Source: Frigidibacter sp. ROC022
GTDB taxonomy: Bacteria; Pseudomonadota; Alphaproteobacteria; Rhodobacterales; Rhodobacteraceae
Assembly (NCBI RefSeq): GCF_024723735.1
Contig: NZ_JANQDU010000001.1
Coordinates: forward strand, 682,001 to 746,000
Direction of reading: 5' to 3'
DNA length: 64,000 bases
Both the position numbers and the translations under genes were made by a program. Position 1 is the stretch's first letter; every line of letters starts with the position of its first letter. Shown here in pieces: positions 1 through 7,565 of the stretch. The notes under the pieces are model-generated. The model was given only the letters and a program-made list of their open reading frames with translations. It did no database searches and was not told the DNA's origin.

Positions 1-230
1 TCTTCGGCGGCAGCCTCGGTCTCGGGCCGCGCCTCGGCGGCTTCGGAGCGGTCCACCTGATAGGCCTCGACCGTCATCCGGGACTGGGGCGGCGTCTGCG
101 GTTCGACCAGCTTGGGGGCATAGACGAGCAGCAGCAACCCCGCGACGCCCGCATGCAGCAGGGCCGAGGCGCTGACCGCCACCGGCAGGGCGGCGACCCG
201 GGGGCCGGAAGGGGGCGGGGTCAGGCTCAT
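1..230 (-). CDS. TonB-like energy transducer, N-terminal part (truncated by window edge)
   Basis: Only the first 76 residues are in the window. They show a short Pro-rich cytoplasmic start, one hydrophobic segment (about residues 14-34, rich in Ala/Leu/Val) and then a Pro/Glu-rich stretch with Glu-Ala runs. This is the layout of TonB: an inner-membrane anchor followed by a periplasmic linker. Its ATG overlaps the TGA of the upstream exbD (ATGA), so the two are translationally coupled. The C-terminal TonB domain that would prove the assignment lies outside the window; TolA-like is the main alternative. Confidence 0.7.
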   Translation of the reverse strand, partial: MSLTPPPSGPRVAALPVAVSASALLHAGVAGLLLLVYAPKLVEPQTPPQSRMTVEAYQVDRSEAAEARPETEAAAE

Positions 231-643
231 CGCGCGGTCTTCGGCGGGTTCGGGGTGACGACGAGGACGACCTCCCTGGCCCCCGCGGCCTCCAGTTCCG
301 AGACCAGCGGCAGCACGAAGCGCAGCGCGGTCTCGCGGTCGGCGTTGATCCGGAACAGCAGGTCGGGGTCTTCCGCGATCCTTCCGGCGGCGAGGGTCAG
401 CACCTCGTCGCGCGACATCAGAACGTTGTCGATCGCGTAGCGGCCATCGCTGTCCACCGCCACGGTGAGGCCGCCGGCGGGCAGGTCCTGGCCGGTGAGC
501 CCGGTGGGCGGGATCACGTCGAAGGGGGCGGTGGCGTCCATTCGGCCGACCAGGATGAAGAAGACCAGCAGGAAGAAGACCACGTCGATCAGGGCGACGA
601 TGGTTTCGGGCTGCGGCTTCGGTTCGGCGCGGCGGAGCTTCAT
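227..643 (-). CDS. exbD: ExbD/TolR family biopolymer transport protein (second copy)
   Basis: 138 aa with the standard ExbD form: short basic cytoplasmic start, a single transmembrane helix at about residues 16-34 containing the conserved membrane Asp (ALIDVVFFLL, Asp20), and a periplasmic domain of about 100 residues. With ExbB it would form the proton channel that energises TonB. It lies between the other ExbD gene (64-bp gap) and the TonB-like gene (4-bp overlap). Two different ExbD subunits in one operon occur in other Ton/Tol-like systems. The family call is secure, the transported substrate is unknown. Confidence 0.9.
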   Translation of the reverse strand: MKLRRAEPKPQPETIVALIDVVFFLLVFFILVGRMDATAPFDVIPPTGLTGQDLPAGGLTVAVDSDGRYAIDNVLMSRDEVLTLAAGRIAEDPDLLFRINADRETALRFVLPLVSELEAAGAREVVLVVTPNPPKTAR

Positions 644-707
644 GGCGCGGGCCGTTCCGGTTCATGGCCCGGCCGCGCCGCCCCGGGGGCGCTGGTCCCG
701 GGCCCGC

Positions 708-1148
708 TCACGGCCTTGCCTCCAGCCGGATCACCTTGAGCCGCGTCGCCCCGGCCCGGGTGGCCGCATCCATCACCGAGATCAGCGCCTGCATCTCGGC
801 CTCGGCCAAGGGCAGCAGCACGATCTGGGTCAGCGGTTCCGCCTCCAGCCGTTCGGCCACCATTGCGCCGAAGCTTTCGGGCGTCAGGCTCCGGCCGCCG
901 ACCACCGCCGCGCCGCCGGCCGCGATCCGCACCATCAGCACCGTCCCGCCGGCACCGGCCCCCTCGGGCGGCGGCAGGCTCTGCGCTTCGGTCTCGGGCG
1001 CCTGATCGACCGCCGGCACCATGTCGAGATCGAGATAGGTCGAGGTCACCATGAAGAAGACCAGCAGGATCATCATCACGTCGACCATCGGCACCAGCGT
1101 GATCGCCGGGCCGCGCGACTTGCGCCTGGGGGTCAGGGCCAGGCCCAT
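708..1148 (-). CDS. exbD: ExbD/TolR family biopolymer transport protein (first copy)
   Basis: 146 aa: basic N-terminus, one transmembrane helix with the conserved Asp (VPMVDVMMILLVFF, Asp23), then a periplasmic domain. It starts 3 bp after the exbB stop, so it is co-transcribed and probably co-translated. It differs clearly from the downstream ExbD, so the pair is not a recent duplication. It would contribute the protonatable Asp of the ExbB-ExbD channel. Confidence 0.9.
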   Translation of the reverse strand: MGLALTPRRKSRGPAITLVPMVDVMMILLVFFMVTSTYLDLDMVPAVDQAPETEAQSLPPPEGAGAGGTVLMVRIAAGGAAVVGGRSLTPESFGAMVAERLEAEPLTQIVLLPLAEAEMQALISVMDAATRAGATRLKVIRLEARP

Positions 1149-1151
1149 GGC

Positions 1152-1787
1152 CTAGTCCGAGGCGGCCCGCGCCGGACCGCCCTCGATCAGCATCAGCGAG
1201 CCGACGGCGCTTTCCATCGCCAGCCCGGCCCGTTCGACCCGTCCGGCCAGCAGCGAGGCCCCGACCGCCGCCGGAATCGCCACGATGAGCCCCGCCGCGG
1301 TGGTCAGCAGCGCCTGCCAGATGCCGCCCGCCAGCACCGAGGCATTGGCCGAGCCTTCCGCCGCCGCCAGCATCTGGAACGACTGGATCATCCCGGTGAC
1401 GGTGCCCAGCAGGCCGAGCAGCGGCGAGATCATCGCGATCAGCTCCAGCAGCCGGATCGACGAGGACATCTGCGCCATCTCCTCGTTGCCGCGCCGGGTC
1501 AGTTCGGCATCGAGCAGAGGGCCCGAAATGCCCTCGGACAGGGATTCCATGGCATAGGCGGTGATCCGGTCGGCCGGGGCGCGGCCCGAGCGCAGCTCGG
1601 CCAGCGCCGCCTCGCGCCGGCCCTCGCGCCAGTCCTCCAGCGCCTGCGCCCGGCGGTCGCGACCGCCGAGCACCGGGGCCAGGTGGATGATCTTCCAGAC
1701 GATCAGGGTCAGCGACAGCAGCGACAGCGCCAGCAACAGCAGGATGATCGGGCCACCGTCCCGGATCATTCCCAGAAGACTTGCCAT
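1152..1787 (-). CDS. exbB: MotA/TolQ/ExbB family proton channel protein
   Basis: 211 aa with three hydrophobic helices: an N-terminal one (about residues 12-33), and a later pair around 115-140 and 150-180 (ISPLLGLLGTVTGMIQSF and the LLTTAAGLIVAIPAAVG segment). The LLGLLGTVTGM and TTAAGLIVAIPA signatures are typical of ExbB/TolQ. It is the channel partner of the two ExbD proteins and provides proton-motive-force coupling to the TonB-like protein. It starts 1 bp after the stop of the secreted-protein gene, so the five genes form one tight minus-strand operon divergent from the T6SS operon. Confidence 0.93.
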   Translation of the reverse strand: MASLLGMIRDGGPIILLLLALSLLSLTLIVWKIIHLAPVLGGRDRRAQALEDWREGRREAALAELRSGRAPADRITAYAMESLSEGISGPLLDAELTRRGNEEMAQMSSSIRLLELIAMISPLLGLLGTVTGMIQSFQMLAAAEGSANASVLAGGIWQALLTTAAGLIVAIPAAVGASLLAGRVERAGLAMESAVGSLMLIEGGPARAASD

Positions 1788-1788
1788 G

Positions 1789-2205
1789 TCACTTCACCAG
1801 TTGCGCGGTGGTCTTGGATTGCAAGGTCACCAGGGGGAAGCAATCGACCGGATCCTCGTTCTGCGGCTTGCAGGTAGAGATCTCGTGCAGCAGCACTTCC
1901 GAAATGTCGGCGCAGGCGATCTCGGGCACCTCGAAGAGCTTCAGCGTGGTCCGGTCGGCCGGCAGCGGTGCGGCGTCGATCGACAACAATCGGTCGATCA
2001 CGCCCTGTTTGTCCAGAATGGCCAGCGACATCTCGAATCCCTCGAAGGTCTTGCCGGTCTGGTTGCGGAACAGGAAGAACGCCCGGCAGCCGCCGCCCTC
2101 GTTCTCTTCGAACTTGTTCATCTCGACGGTCAGTTTGCCGTCCTGCGCCGGGGCCGGTCCGGCCAGCCCCGCCAATACCGCTGCCAACAAGAATCCGCGC
2201 CGCAT
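1789..2205 (-). CDS. Small secreted protein of unknown function, first gene of the exb operon
   Basis: 138 aa beginning MRRGFLLAAVLAGLAGPAPAQ, a clear Sec signal peptide with an Ala-x-Ala cleavage region. I chose the ATG at 2205 because a GGGAG ribosome site sits 7 bases upstream; a longer in-frame start exists but would bury the signal peptide. The mature part has four cysteines (GGGC, EIAC, STC, VDC), suggesting two disulfides in the periplasm. I do not recognise the family. Its position as operon leader suggests it serves the ExbB/ExbD/TonB module, for example as a substrate-side or regulatory periplasmic factor. Confidence 0.75.
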   Translation of the reverse strand: MRRGFLLAAVLAGLAGPAPAQDGKLTVEMNKFEENEGGGCRAFFLFRNQTGKTFEGFEMSLAILDKQGVIDRLLSIDAAPLPADRTTLKLFEVPEIACADISEVLLHEISTCKPQNEDPVDCFPLVTLQSKTTAQLVK

Positions 2206-2467
2206 GCAAAGTCTCCCGTTCAAATGCATCCCTGATGAGTCCGGTGGGGCCGCCGCAGGGGCAAACCACCCGATCCAAGGCAATTCTTGGTGTGGGATTC
2301 CTGACCTTGGGTCAAGTCATTATTGACATCGGGGGCCTCACGGGGCTGTAGTCGGGATCGACAGGATGATGACGCAAACGGACCAGCCACAAATTCGCTG
2401 CCGATTGACTTCGCAGAATTTTTCCCGTCCGAATTGACGTCCGAAATGCGACAGCGCCGGGGGAGAG
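2206..2467. promoter_or_regulatory. Divergent promoter region between the exb operon and the T6SS operon
   Basis: 262 bases without a gene. A plus-strand sigma70-like promoter is visible: -35 TTGACA at 2323-2328, an 18-base spacer and -10 TGTAGT (4 of 6 matches) at 2347-2352, about 115 bases before tssA. Two small inverted repeats overlap or precede it, GACC-TTG-GGTC (2303-2313) and TCAA-N7-TTGA (2312-2326), possible operator half-sites. I see no convincing sigma54 element. Confidence 0.4.
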
Positions 2468-3508
2468 ATGGACCTACAAGCCTTGCTTGCCAGCCATGGC
2501 GACGATGCTCCAAGTGGTGAAAACCTCGAGTATGACATGGATTTCATCAACCTCGAACTTGCCGCCGCGCCCGGGGAAGAGCGCCAGGCGGGAGACGAGA
2601 TCCTGCCTGCCGAGGACCCGGACTGGGGCGATGTAAAGGAAAAGGCCCTGACGGTGATGGAGCGCTCGCATGACCTGCGGGCCGCCAACTATCTTGCCCA
2701 GGCGATCCTGCATACCGACGGCCTTTCCGGCTTTGTCGAGGTGACGGCCTATATCCGCGGCTGCCTCGAGGATTTCTGGGACACCTGCCACCCCGAGCTT
2801 GATGCCGAGGACGACAACGACCCGACCGCCCGGATCAATGCGATGCAGGCACTGGGAGCGCCCGAGGCGGTGGTGCGCTCGCTGCGCCAGACCCCGCTGA
2901 CCGAGAGCCGCGGCTTCGGCCGCTTCGGCCTGCGCGAACTGCAATACGCCAGCGGCGAAAGCCAGCCGCCCAAGGATGCCACGGTTCCCGACGGCGGCGA
3001 AATCTCGGCCGCGTTCCAGGACAGCGACCAGGCGGTGCTGGCCGAAAAGCTCGCCGCCGCCCGCGAGGCGCTGGCCAATGTGAAGGCCATCGAGGCCAAG
3101 TTTGCCGAGGAGACTCCGGGCCGCGGTCCGAATCTGGACCTGCTGATCAAGACCTTGCAGCAGATCATCAATGCACTGAACGACAATGTCGCCGCGCCCG
3201 AGGCCGCGGAAGACGCCGGCGGCGATGCCGAGGGCTTCGACGCGGCCGCGGAGGGCGAGGGCGGTGCGGCCCCGGCGGCTGGCGGCGGTGGTGGCGGCGG
3301 CGTCGGGGCGATCAATTCGCCCGGCGACGTGACCAAGACGCTGGACAAGCTTCTGGCCTATTATGAGCGCGCCGAGCCTTCGAGCCCGGTGCCGATCATC
3401 CTGAAGCGGGCCAAGCGTCTCGTGGGTGCGGATTTCATGACGATCATCAAAGATCTTGCGCCGCAAGGTATGGATAGCGTCACTATGATCGGCGGCGAAG
3501 ACGGCTAG
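2468..3508 (+). CDS. tssA: T6SS cap/baseplate-associated protein TssA (ImpA family)
   Basis: 346 aa. The N-terminal ImpA_N region (about residues 1-150, with the PSGENLEYD and RSHDLRAANYLA signatures) is followed by an Ala-rich linker with a poly-Gly stretch (about 272-283) and a C-terminal helical part ending in AKRLVGADFMTIIKDLAPQG, which is typical of TssA proteins. TssA binds baseplate and sheath components and helps start and cap sheath polymerisation. RBS GGGGGAG lies directly upstream of the ATG. First gene of the T6SS operon. Confidence 0.95.
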   Translation: MDLQALLASHGDDAPSGENLEYDMDFINLELAAAPGEERQAGDEILPAEDPDWGDVKEKALTVMERSHDLRAANYLAQAILHTDGLSGFVEVTAYIRGCLEDFWDTCHPELDAEDDNDPTARINAMQALGAPEAVVRSLRQTPLTESRGFGRFGLRELQYASGESQPPKDATVPDGGEISAAFQDSDQAVLAEKLAAAREALANVKAIEAKFAEETPGRGPNLDLLIKTLQQIINALNDNVAAPEAAEDAGGDAEGFDAAAEGEGGAAPAAGGGGGGGVGAINSPGDVTKTLDKLLAYYERAEPSSPVPIILKRAKRLVGADFMTIIKDLAPQGMDSVTMIGGEDG

Positions 3509-3510
3509 TA

Positions 3511-3533
3511 TGGCCGCTAACCGGAAACGGCCA
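3511..3533 (+). other. Intercistronic hairpin, tssA-tssB
   Basis: TGGCCG (3511-3516) pairs perfectly with CGGCCA (3528-3533) across an 11-base loop, 2 bases after the tssA stop. No T-tract follows, so it is not a classical terminator. One of a series of hairpins in the gaps of this operon. Confidence 0.5.
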
Positions 3534-3578
3534 GGCGCCAAGCCGGGCCATCGGAACAGACGATAGGGGAGACCAGGG

Positions 3579-4085
3579 ATGGCCAGTTCACAGAAATTCA
3601 TTGCGCGAAACCGCGCACCGAGGGTCCAGATCGAATATGATGTGGAACTCTACGGCGCCGAGAAGAAGGTTCAGCTGCCCTTCGTCATGGGGGTCATGTC
3701 CGACCTGTCGGGCAAGTCGGAAGAGCCGCTTCCCGGCGTGGCCGACCGCAAGTTTCTGGAAATCGACGTCGATAACTTCGACGACCGGATGAAGTCGATG
3801 AAGCCGCGTGCCGCCTTCTCGGTTCCGAACACGCTGACCGGCGAGGGCAACCTTGCGGTGGACATCACCTTCGAGAGCATGGACGATTTCTCGCCCGCCG
3901 CGATCGCGGCCAAGGTCGAGCCGCTGAAGAAGCTGCTCGATGCGCGCACCCAGCTGTCGAACCTGATGACCTACATGGATGGCAAAACCGGCGCCGAGAA
4001 CCTGATCGCCCAGGTGATCCAGGACCCGGCGCTTCTGAAGACGCTGGCTGAGAAGCCGGCAGATGACAAACCGGCGGAGGAGTAA
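3579..4085 (+). CDS. tssB: T6SS contractile sheath small subunit TssB (VipA/ImpB)
   Basis: 168 aa, normal length. Shows the VipA signatures: RVQIEYDVELYGAEKKVQLPFVMGVMSDLSG near the N-terminus, then FLEIDVDNFDDRMKSMKPR and the LSNLMTYMDGKTGAENLI region. With TssC it builds the contractile sheath around the Hcp tube in the cytoplasm. RBS GGGGAG upstream. The 3-base gap to tssC, whose RBS lies inside the tssB 3' end, points to coupled synthesis of the sheath pair. Confidence 0.97.
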   Translation: MASSQKFIARNRAPRVQIEYDVELYGAEKKVQLPFVMGVMSDLSGKSEEPLPGVADRKFLEIDVDNFDDRMKSMKPRAAFSVPNTLTGEGNLAVDITFESMDDFSPAAIAAKVEPLKKLLDARTQLSNLMTYMDGKTGAENLIAQVIQDPALLKTLAEKPADDKPAEE

Positions 4086-4088
4086 GAC

Positions 4089-5579
4089 ATGGCCGAAGCT
4101 GAACAGGCGGCCGCCGAAGGCGCAACCGAAACTGCGGAAGCCAGCGATTTCTCGTCGCTTCTGAACAAGGAGTTCCGGCCCAAGTCCGATGCCGCCAAGT
4201 CGGCGGTCGAGGATGCGGTCAAGACCCTTGCGGAACATGCCTTGGCCAACACGGCGCTGATCTCGGACGACGCCCTGCGTTCGATCCAGTCGATCATTGC
4301 CGCGATCGACGAGAAGCTGACCGAGCAGATCAACGAGATCATCCACCATCCCGACTTCCAGCAGCTCGAAAGCGCCTGGCGCGGTCTGCACTATCTGGTG
4401 AACAACACCGAGACCGACGAGCAGCTGAAGATCCGCGTCATGAACATCTCCAAGAAGGAGATGGCCAAGACGCTGAAGAAGTTCAAAGGCACCGCCTGGG
4501 ACCAGTCGCCGATCTTCAAGAAAGTCTACGAAGAGGAATTCGGCCAGTTCGGCGGCGAACCCTATGGCGCGCTGGTCGCCGACTACCACTTCGACCATTC
4601 CCCGCCGGACGTGGAACTGCTGGGCGAGATGGCCAAGATCGCCGCCGCGGCCCATGCGCCGCTGATCACCGGGGCCAACCCGACGCTGTTCCAGATGGAC
4701 TCGTGGTCGGAACTGTCGAACCCGCGCGATCTGACCAAGATCTTCCAGACCCCGGAATACGCCGCTTGGCGCAGCCTGCGGGAGAGCGAGGACTCGAAAT
4801 ACATCGGCATGGCGATGCCGCGGTTCCTGGGCCGTCTGCCCTATGGCTCCAAGACCGATCCGGTCGAGGCCTTCGCCTTCGAGGAAGACACCGAGAGCGC
4901 CGATTCCAGCAAGTACTCCTGGGTCAACGCGGCCTACGGCATGGCGGTCAACATCACCCGGTCGTTCAAGCAATACGGCTGGTGCAGCCAGATCCGTGGC
5001 GTTGAATCGGGCGGGACGCTGTCGGAACTTCCGTCGCATACCTTCCCGACCGACGACGGCGGGGTCGATCAGAAATGTCCGACCGAAATCGCCATCGGCG
5101 ACCGGCGCGAGGCGGAACTGGCCAAAAACGGCATGATGCCGCTGATCCACCGCAAGAACACCGACATGGCGACCTTCATCGGCGCCCAGTCGCTGCACAA
5201 GCCGGCGGAATATGATGATCCGGACGCGACCGCCAACGCCAACCTGGCCGCGCGGCTGCCCTATCTCTTCGCGACCTGCCGCTTCGCCCACTATCTGAAG
5301 TGCATGGTCCGCGACAAGGTCGGCTCGTTCAAGAGCCGCCAGGACATGGAGAAATGGCTCCAGCAGTGGATCAACAACTACGTTGATTTCAACGCCGACA
5401 TCTCATCGCAGGAAGAGAAGGCACGCAAGCCGCTGGCTGCCGCCGAGGTCGTCGTTGAAGAAGTCGAGGGCAACCCCGGCTACTACTCCTCGAAGTTCTT
5501 CCTGCGCCCGCACTACCAGCTTGAAGGCCTGTCGGTGTCTCTCCGGCTGGTGTCGAAACTCCCGTCAGAGAAGAGCTGA
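4089..5579 (+). CDS. tssC: T6SS contractile sheath large subunit TssC (VipB/ImpC)
   Basis: 496 aa, full length. Recognisable ImpC blocks include ESAWRGLHYLVNNTETDEQLKIRV, PYGALVADYHFDHSPPDVELL, and the C-terminal YYSSKFFLRPHYQLEGLSVSLRLVSKLP. It forms the outer and middle layers of the sheath with TssB and carries the contacts recycled by ClpV. Its gene precedes hcp by 75 bases. Confidence 0.97.
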   Translation: MAEAEQAAAEGATETAEASDFSSLLNKEFRPKSDAAKSAVEDAVKTLAEHALANTALISDDALRSIQSIIAAIDEKLTEQINEIIHHPDFQQLESAWRGLHYLVNNTETDEQLKIRVMNISKKEMAKTLKKFKGTAWDQSPIFKKVYEEEFGQFGGEPYGALVADYHFDHSPPDVELLGEMAKIAAAAHAPLITGANPTLFQMDSWSELSNPRDLTKIFQTPEYAAWRSLRESEDSKYIGMAMPRFLGRLPYGSKTDPVEAFAFEEDTESADSSKYSWVNAAYGMAVNITRSFKQYGWCSQIRGVESGGTLSELPSHTFPTDDGGVDQKCPTEIAIGDRREAELAKNGMMPLIHRKNTDMATFIGAQSLHKPAEYDDPDATANANLAARLPYLFATCRFAHYLKCMVRDKVGSFKSRQDMEKWLQQWINNYVDFNADISSQEEKARKPLAAAEVVVEEVEGNPGYYSSKFFLRPHYQLEGLSVSLRLVSKLPSEKS

Positions 5580-5654
5580 GGACAGCTCACCTCAACCAAT
5601 TCAAGACCCCAACCCCTGCGCCATATGCGCGAACTCTAAGAAAGGATTAAGACC

Positions 5655-6155
5655 ATGGCAGCGAATATGTTCATGCTCATTTCGGACATTGAAGGCGACG
5701 CCGTCGAAGGCAACCACGAGAACTGGATCGTGCTGGAAGGCGTCAACTGGAACCTGGCCCGCGCGGTGGATATGACCGACCTCGGCTCGAACCAGCGTGG
5801 TCACGCGAACACCAACTTCGGCAAGGTCGAAGTGACCACCGAACTGGGCAAGGCGTCGTGCAAGCTGATGCTGTCGGTCGCCAACGGCACCGTGCGTCCC
5901 GAGATCACGATCCACCAGTGCCGTTCGGGCGACGCCGAGGACGAAGGTCTGGCCCCGTATCTGATCTGGACCCTCTACTCGACCGTCGTCGACAGCTACA
6001 GCGTTAGCTCCAGCGCCGACGCCGTCCCGACCGAGACCTGGACCCTGGCCTATGAGAAGATCATGGTCGAGTACCACGGCACCGATCAGGACACCGCCGG
6101 TCTGTCGAAAGAGAGCGAGTTCAAGTGGAACCTGCGGACCGGCAAGGTCGGCTGA
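5655..6155 (+). CDS. hcp: T6SS tube protein Hcp (TssD)
   Basis: 166 aa, the usual Hcp length. MFMLISDIEGDAVEGNHENWIVLEG at the start and WNLRTGKVG at the end are family hallmarks. Hexameric rings stack into the expelled inner tube and act as chaperone and carrier for small effectors. A good RBS (AAGGA) sits upstream. A strong hairpin 24 bases downstream (6179-6202) may stabilise or enrich the upstream mRNA, matching the need for much more Hcp than baseplate proteins. Confidence 0.97.
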   Translation: MAANMFMLISDIEGDAVEGNHENWIVLEGVNWNLARAVDMTDLGSNQRGHANTNFGKVEVTTELGKASCKLMLSVANGTVRPEITIHQCRSGDAEDEGLAPYLIWTLYSTVVDSYSVSSSADAVPTETWTLAYEKIMVEYHGTDQDTAGLSKESEFKWNLRTGKVG

Positions 6156-6178
6156 TCCATCTTGCTTCATGTCTTCTT

Positions 6179-6202
6179 CGGGCGTCACATCGGTGGCGCC
6201 CG
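6179..6202 (+). other. Strong intercistronic hairpin after hcp
   Basis: CGGGCGTCAC (6179-6188) pairs with GTGGCGCCCG (6193-6202): a 10-bp stem with one G-U pair and an ATCG tetraloop. No T-tract follows, only AGGCCC. Probably an RNA-stability or attenuation element that separates high hcp expression from tagJ-tssE-tssF. Confidence 0.6.
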
Positions 6203-6235
6203 GAGGCCCTTCTACTCTGACCGAAAGCTGGCAGC

Positions 6236-7075
6236 ATGACGCCCGAAGAGCACCTAAGATCAGGCGATCTCGACGCGGCACTTGCCGCCCTTCAGGATCG
6301 CATCCGCGCAAACCCCGCAGAAGTGAAGCTGCGGATTTTCCTTTTTCAGCTTCTCTGCGTGCTCGGCGACTGGAAGCGTGCGATCAACCAGTTGAAGGTC
6401 TGCGGCGAGCTCTCGCCCGCGGCCCTGCCGATGTGCCAGACCTATCGCGAGGCGATCATCTGCGAAGTCTACCGCGAGAAGGTCTTCGCCGGCGAGAAGG
6501 AGCCGCTCGTCTTCGGTGATCCTTCGGAATGGATGGCGCATCTCATGGAGGCGCTCAAGCTCCTGGCCCAGGGCCACCCAGACGACGCCGCCAAGCTGCG
6601 CGACAAGGCCTTCGATGCGGCGCCGGCCAGCCCCGGCATGATCAACGGCGAGAAATTCGAATGGATATCCGATGCCGACATGCGGCTGGGTCCCTGTTTC
6701 GAGGCGATCGTCAACGGCCGCTATTTCTGGGTGCCCTTCTCCCGGGTCAAGCAGCTCGATTTCGAGGCGCCGACCGATCTGCGCGACGCGATCTGGATGC
6801 CGGCGACGCTGACCCTGCCGAACGAAGGCCAGGTCGTGGCACTGCTGCCGACCCGCTATCCCGGCACCGAACGCACCGGCACCGCGGCCGAGAAACTGTC
6901 GCGCGCCACCAGCTGGACCGATGCCGGCGCAGAGACCTTCGTGGGCTCGGGCCAACGGCTTTGGACCACCGACAACAACGAAGTCCCGCTGATGGAGGCA
7001 CGGTCGCTGACCATCGTCGGCGCCGAGGCCGAGGCCGAGCCTGCCGCCCCGGACGAGAGCGGTGAGAATGGTTGA
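6236..7075 (+). CDS. tagJ: T6SS accessory protein TagJ (ImpE family)
   Basis: 279 aa. N-terminal TPR-like helices (about residues 1-120: EEHLRSGDLDAALAALQ, VLGDWKRAINQLKV) are followed by the ImpE domain with FEWISDADMRLGPCFEAIVNGRYFWVPFSRV. In systems where it has been studied TagJ binds the TssB N-terminus and works alongside ClpV in sheath recycling. It occurs in a subset of T6SSs, often with tssE just downstream, as here: the tssE start overlaps the tagJ 3' end. Confidence 0.93.
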   Translation: MTPEEHLRSGDLDAALAALQDRIRANPAEVKLRIFLFQLLCVLGDWKRAINQLKVCGELSPAALPMCQTYREAIICEVYREKVFAGEKEPLVFGDPSEWMAHLMEALKLLAQGHPDDAAKLRDKAFDAAPASPGMINGEKFEWISDADMRLGPCFEAIVNGRYFWVPFSRVKQLDFEAPTDLRDAIWMPATLTLPNEGQVVALLPTRYPGTERTGTAAEKLSRATSWTDAGAETFVGSGQRLWTTDNNEVPLMEARSLTIVGAEAEAEPAAPDESGENG

Positions 7076-7565
7076 GAATTCGGATCACGAGAGGCTCCAG
7101 CCCTCGCTGCTCGACCGGCTGACCGACCGGGAACCGACCCAGTTGAAGGAGTCCCGGGACGAGCGGGTGATCGACATCCGTCGGCTGCGCGAGATCGTGC
7201 AGCGCGATCTGAGCTGGCTTCTGAACACCGACAACAACGACAACCTCATCGACCCCGAGATCTACCCCCATGCGGCGCAATCGGTGTTGAAATACGGGGT
7301 CAAGGAGATATCGGGGGACTATTCGACAACGGAAAAGGCCGAGTTGATCCGCAAGTCGATCCAGAACGCCATCGAAACCTTCGAGCCGCGGATTCGCGCC
7401 GGCTCGGTCGATGTCGAGCTGCGCACCAATGACGTGAAACGGGAAACCATCGTCGCCTTCGACATCCGCGCCGACATGTGGGCCGAACCGGTGCCGATGG
7501 AACTCTACCTGCGCTCGGAGGTCGATGTGACGACCGGGGAGATTTCGGTCGAGAGGTCCATGTGA
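7068..7565 (+). CDS. tssE: T6SS baseplate protein TssE (gp25-like)
   Basis: 165 aa from the ATG at 7068; a GTG two codons earlier (7062) is an equal alternative. Contains the gp25/GPW signature: LRRDLSWLLNT-like segment LREIVQRDLSWLLNTDN, NYGVKEIS-like VLKYGVKEISGDY, and the C-terminal FDIRADMWAEPVPMELYLRSEVDVTTGE. TssE is the sheath-initiating wedge component of the baseplate. Overlaps tagJ by 8 bp and shares one base with the tssF start (TGATG). Confidence 0.95.
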   Translation: MVENSDHERLQPSLLDRLTDREPTQLKESRDERVIDIRRLREIVQRDLSWLLNTDNNDNLIDPEIYPHAAQSVLKYGVKEISGDYSTTEKAELIRKSIQNAIETFEPRIRAGSVDVELRTNDVKRETIVAFDIRADMWAEPVPMELYLRSEVDVTTGEISVERSM

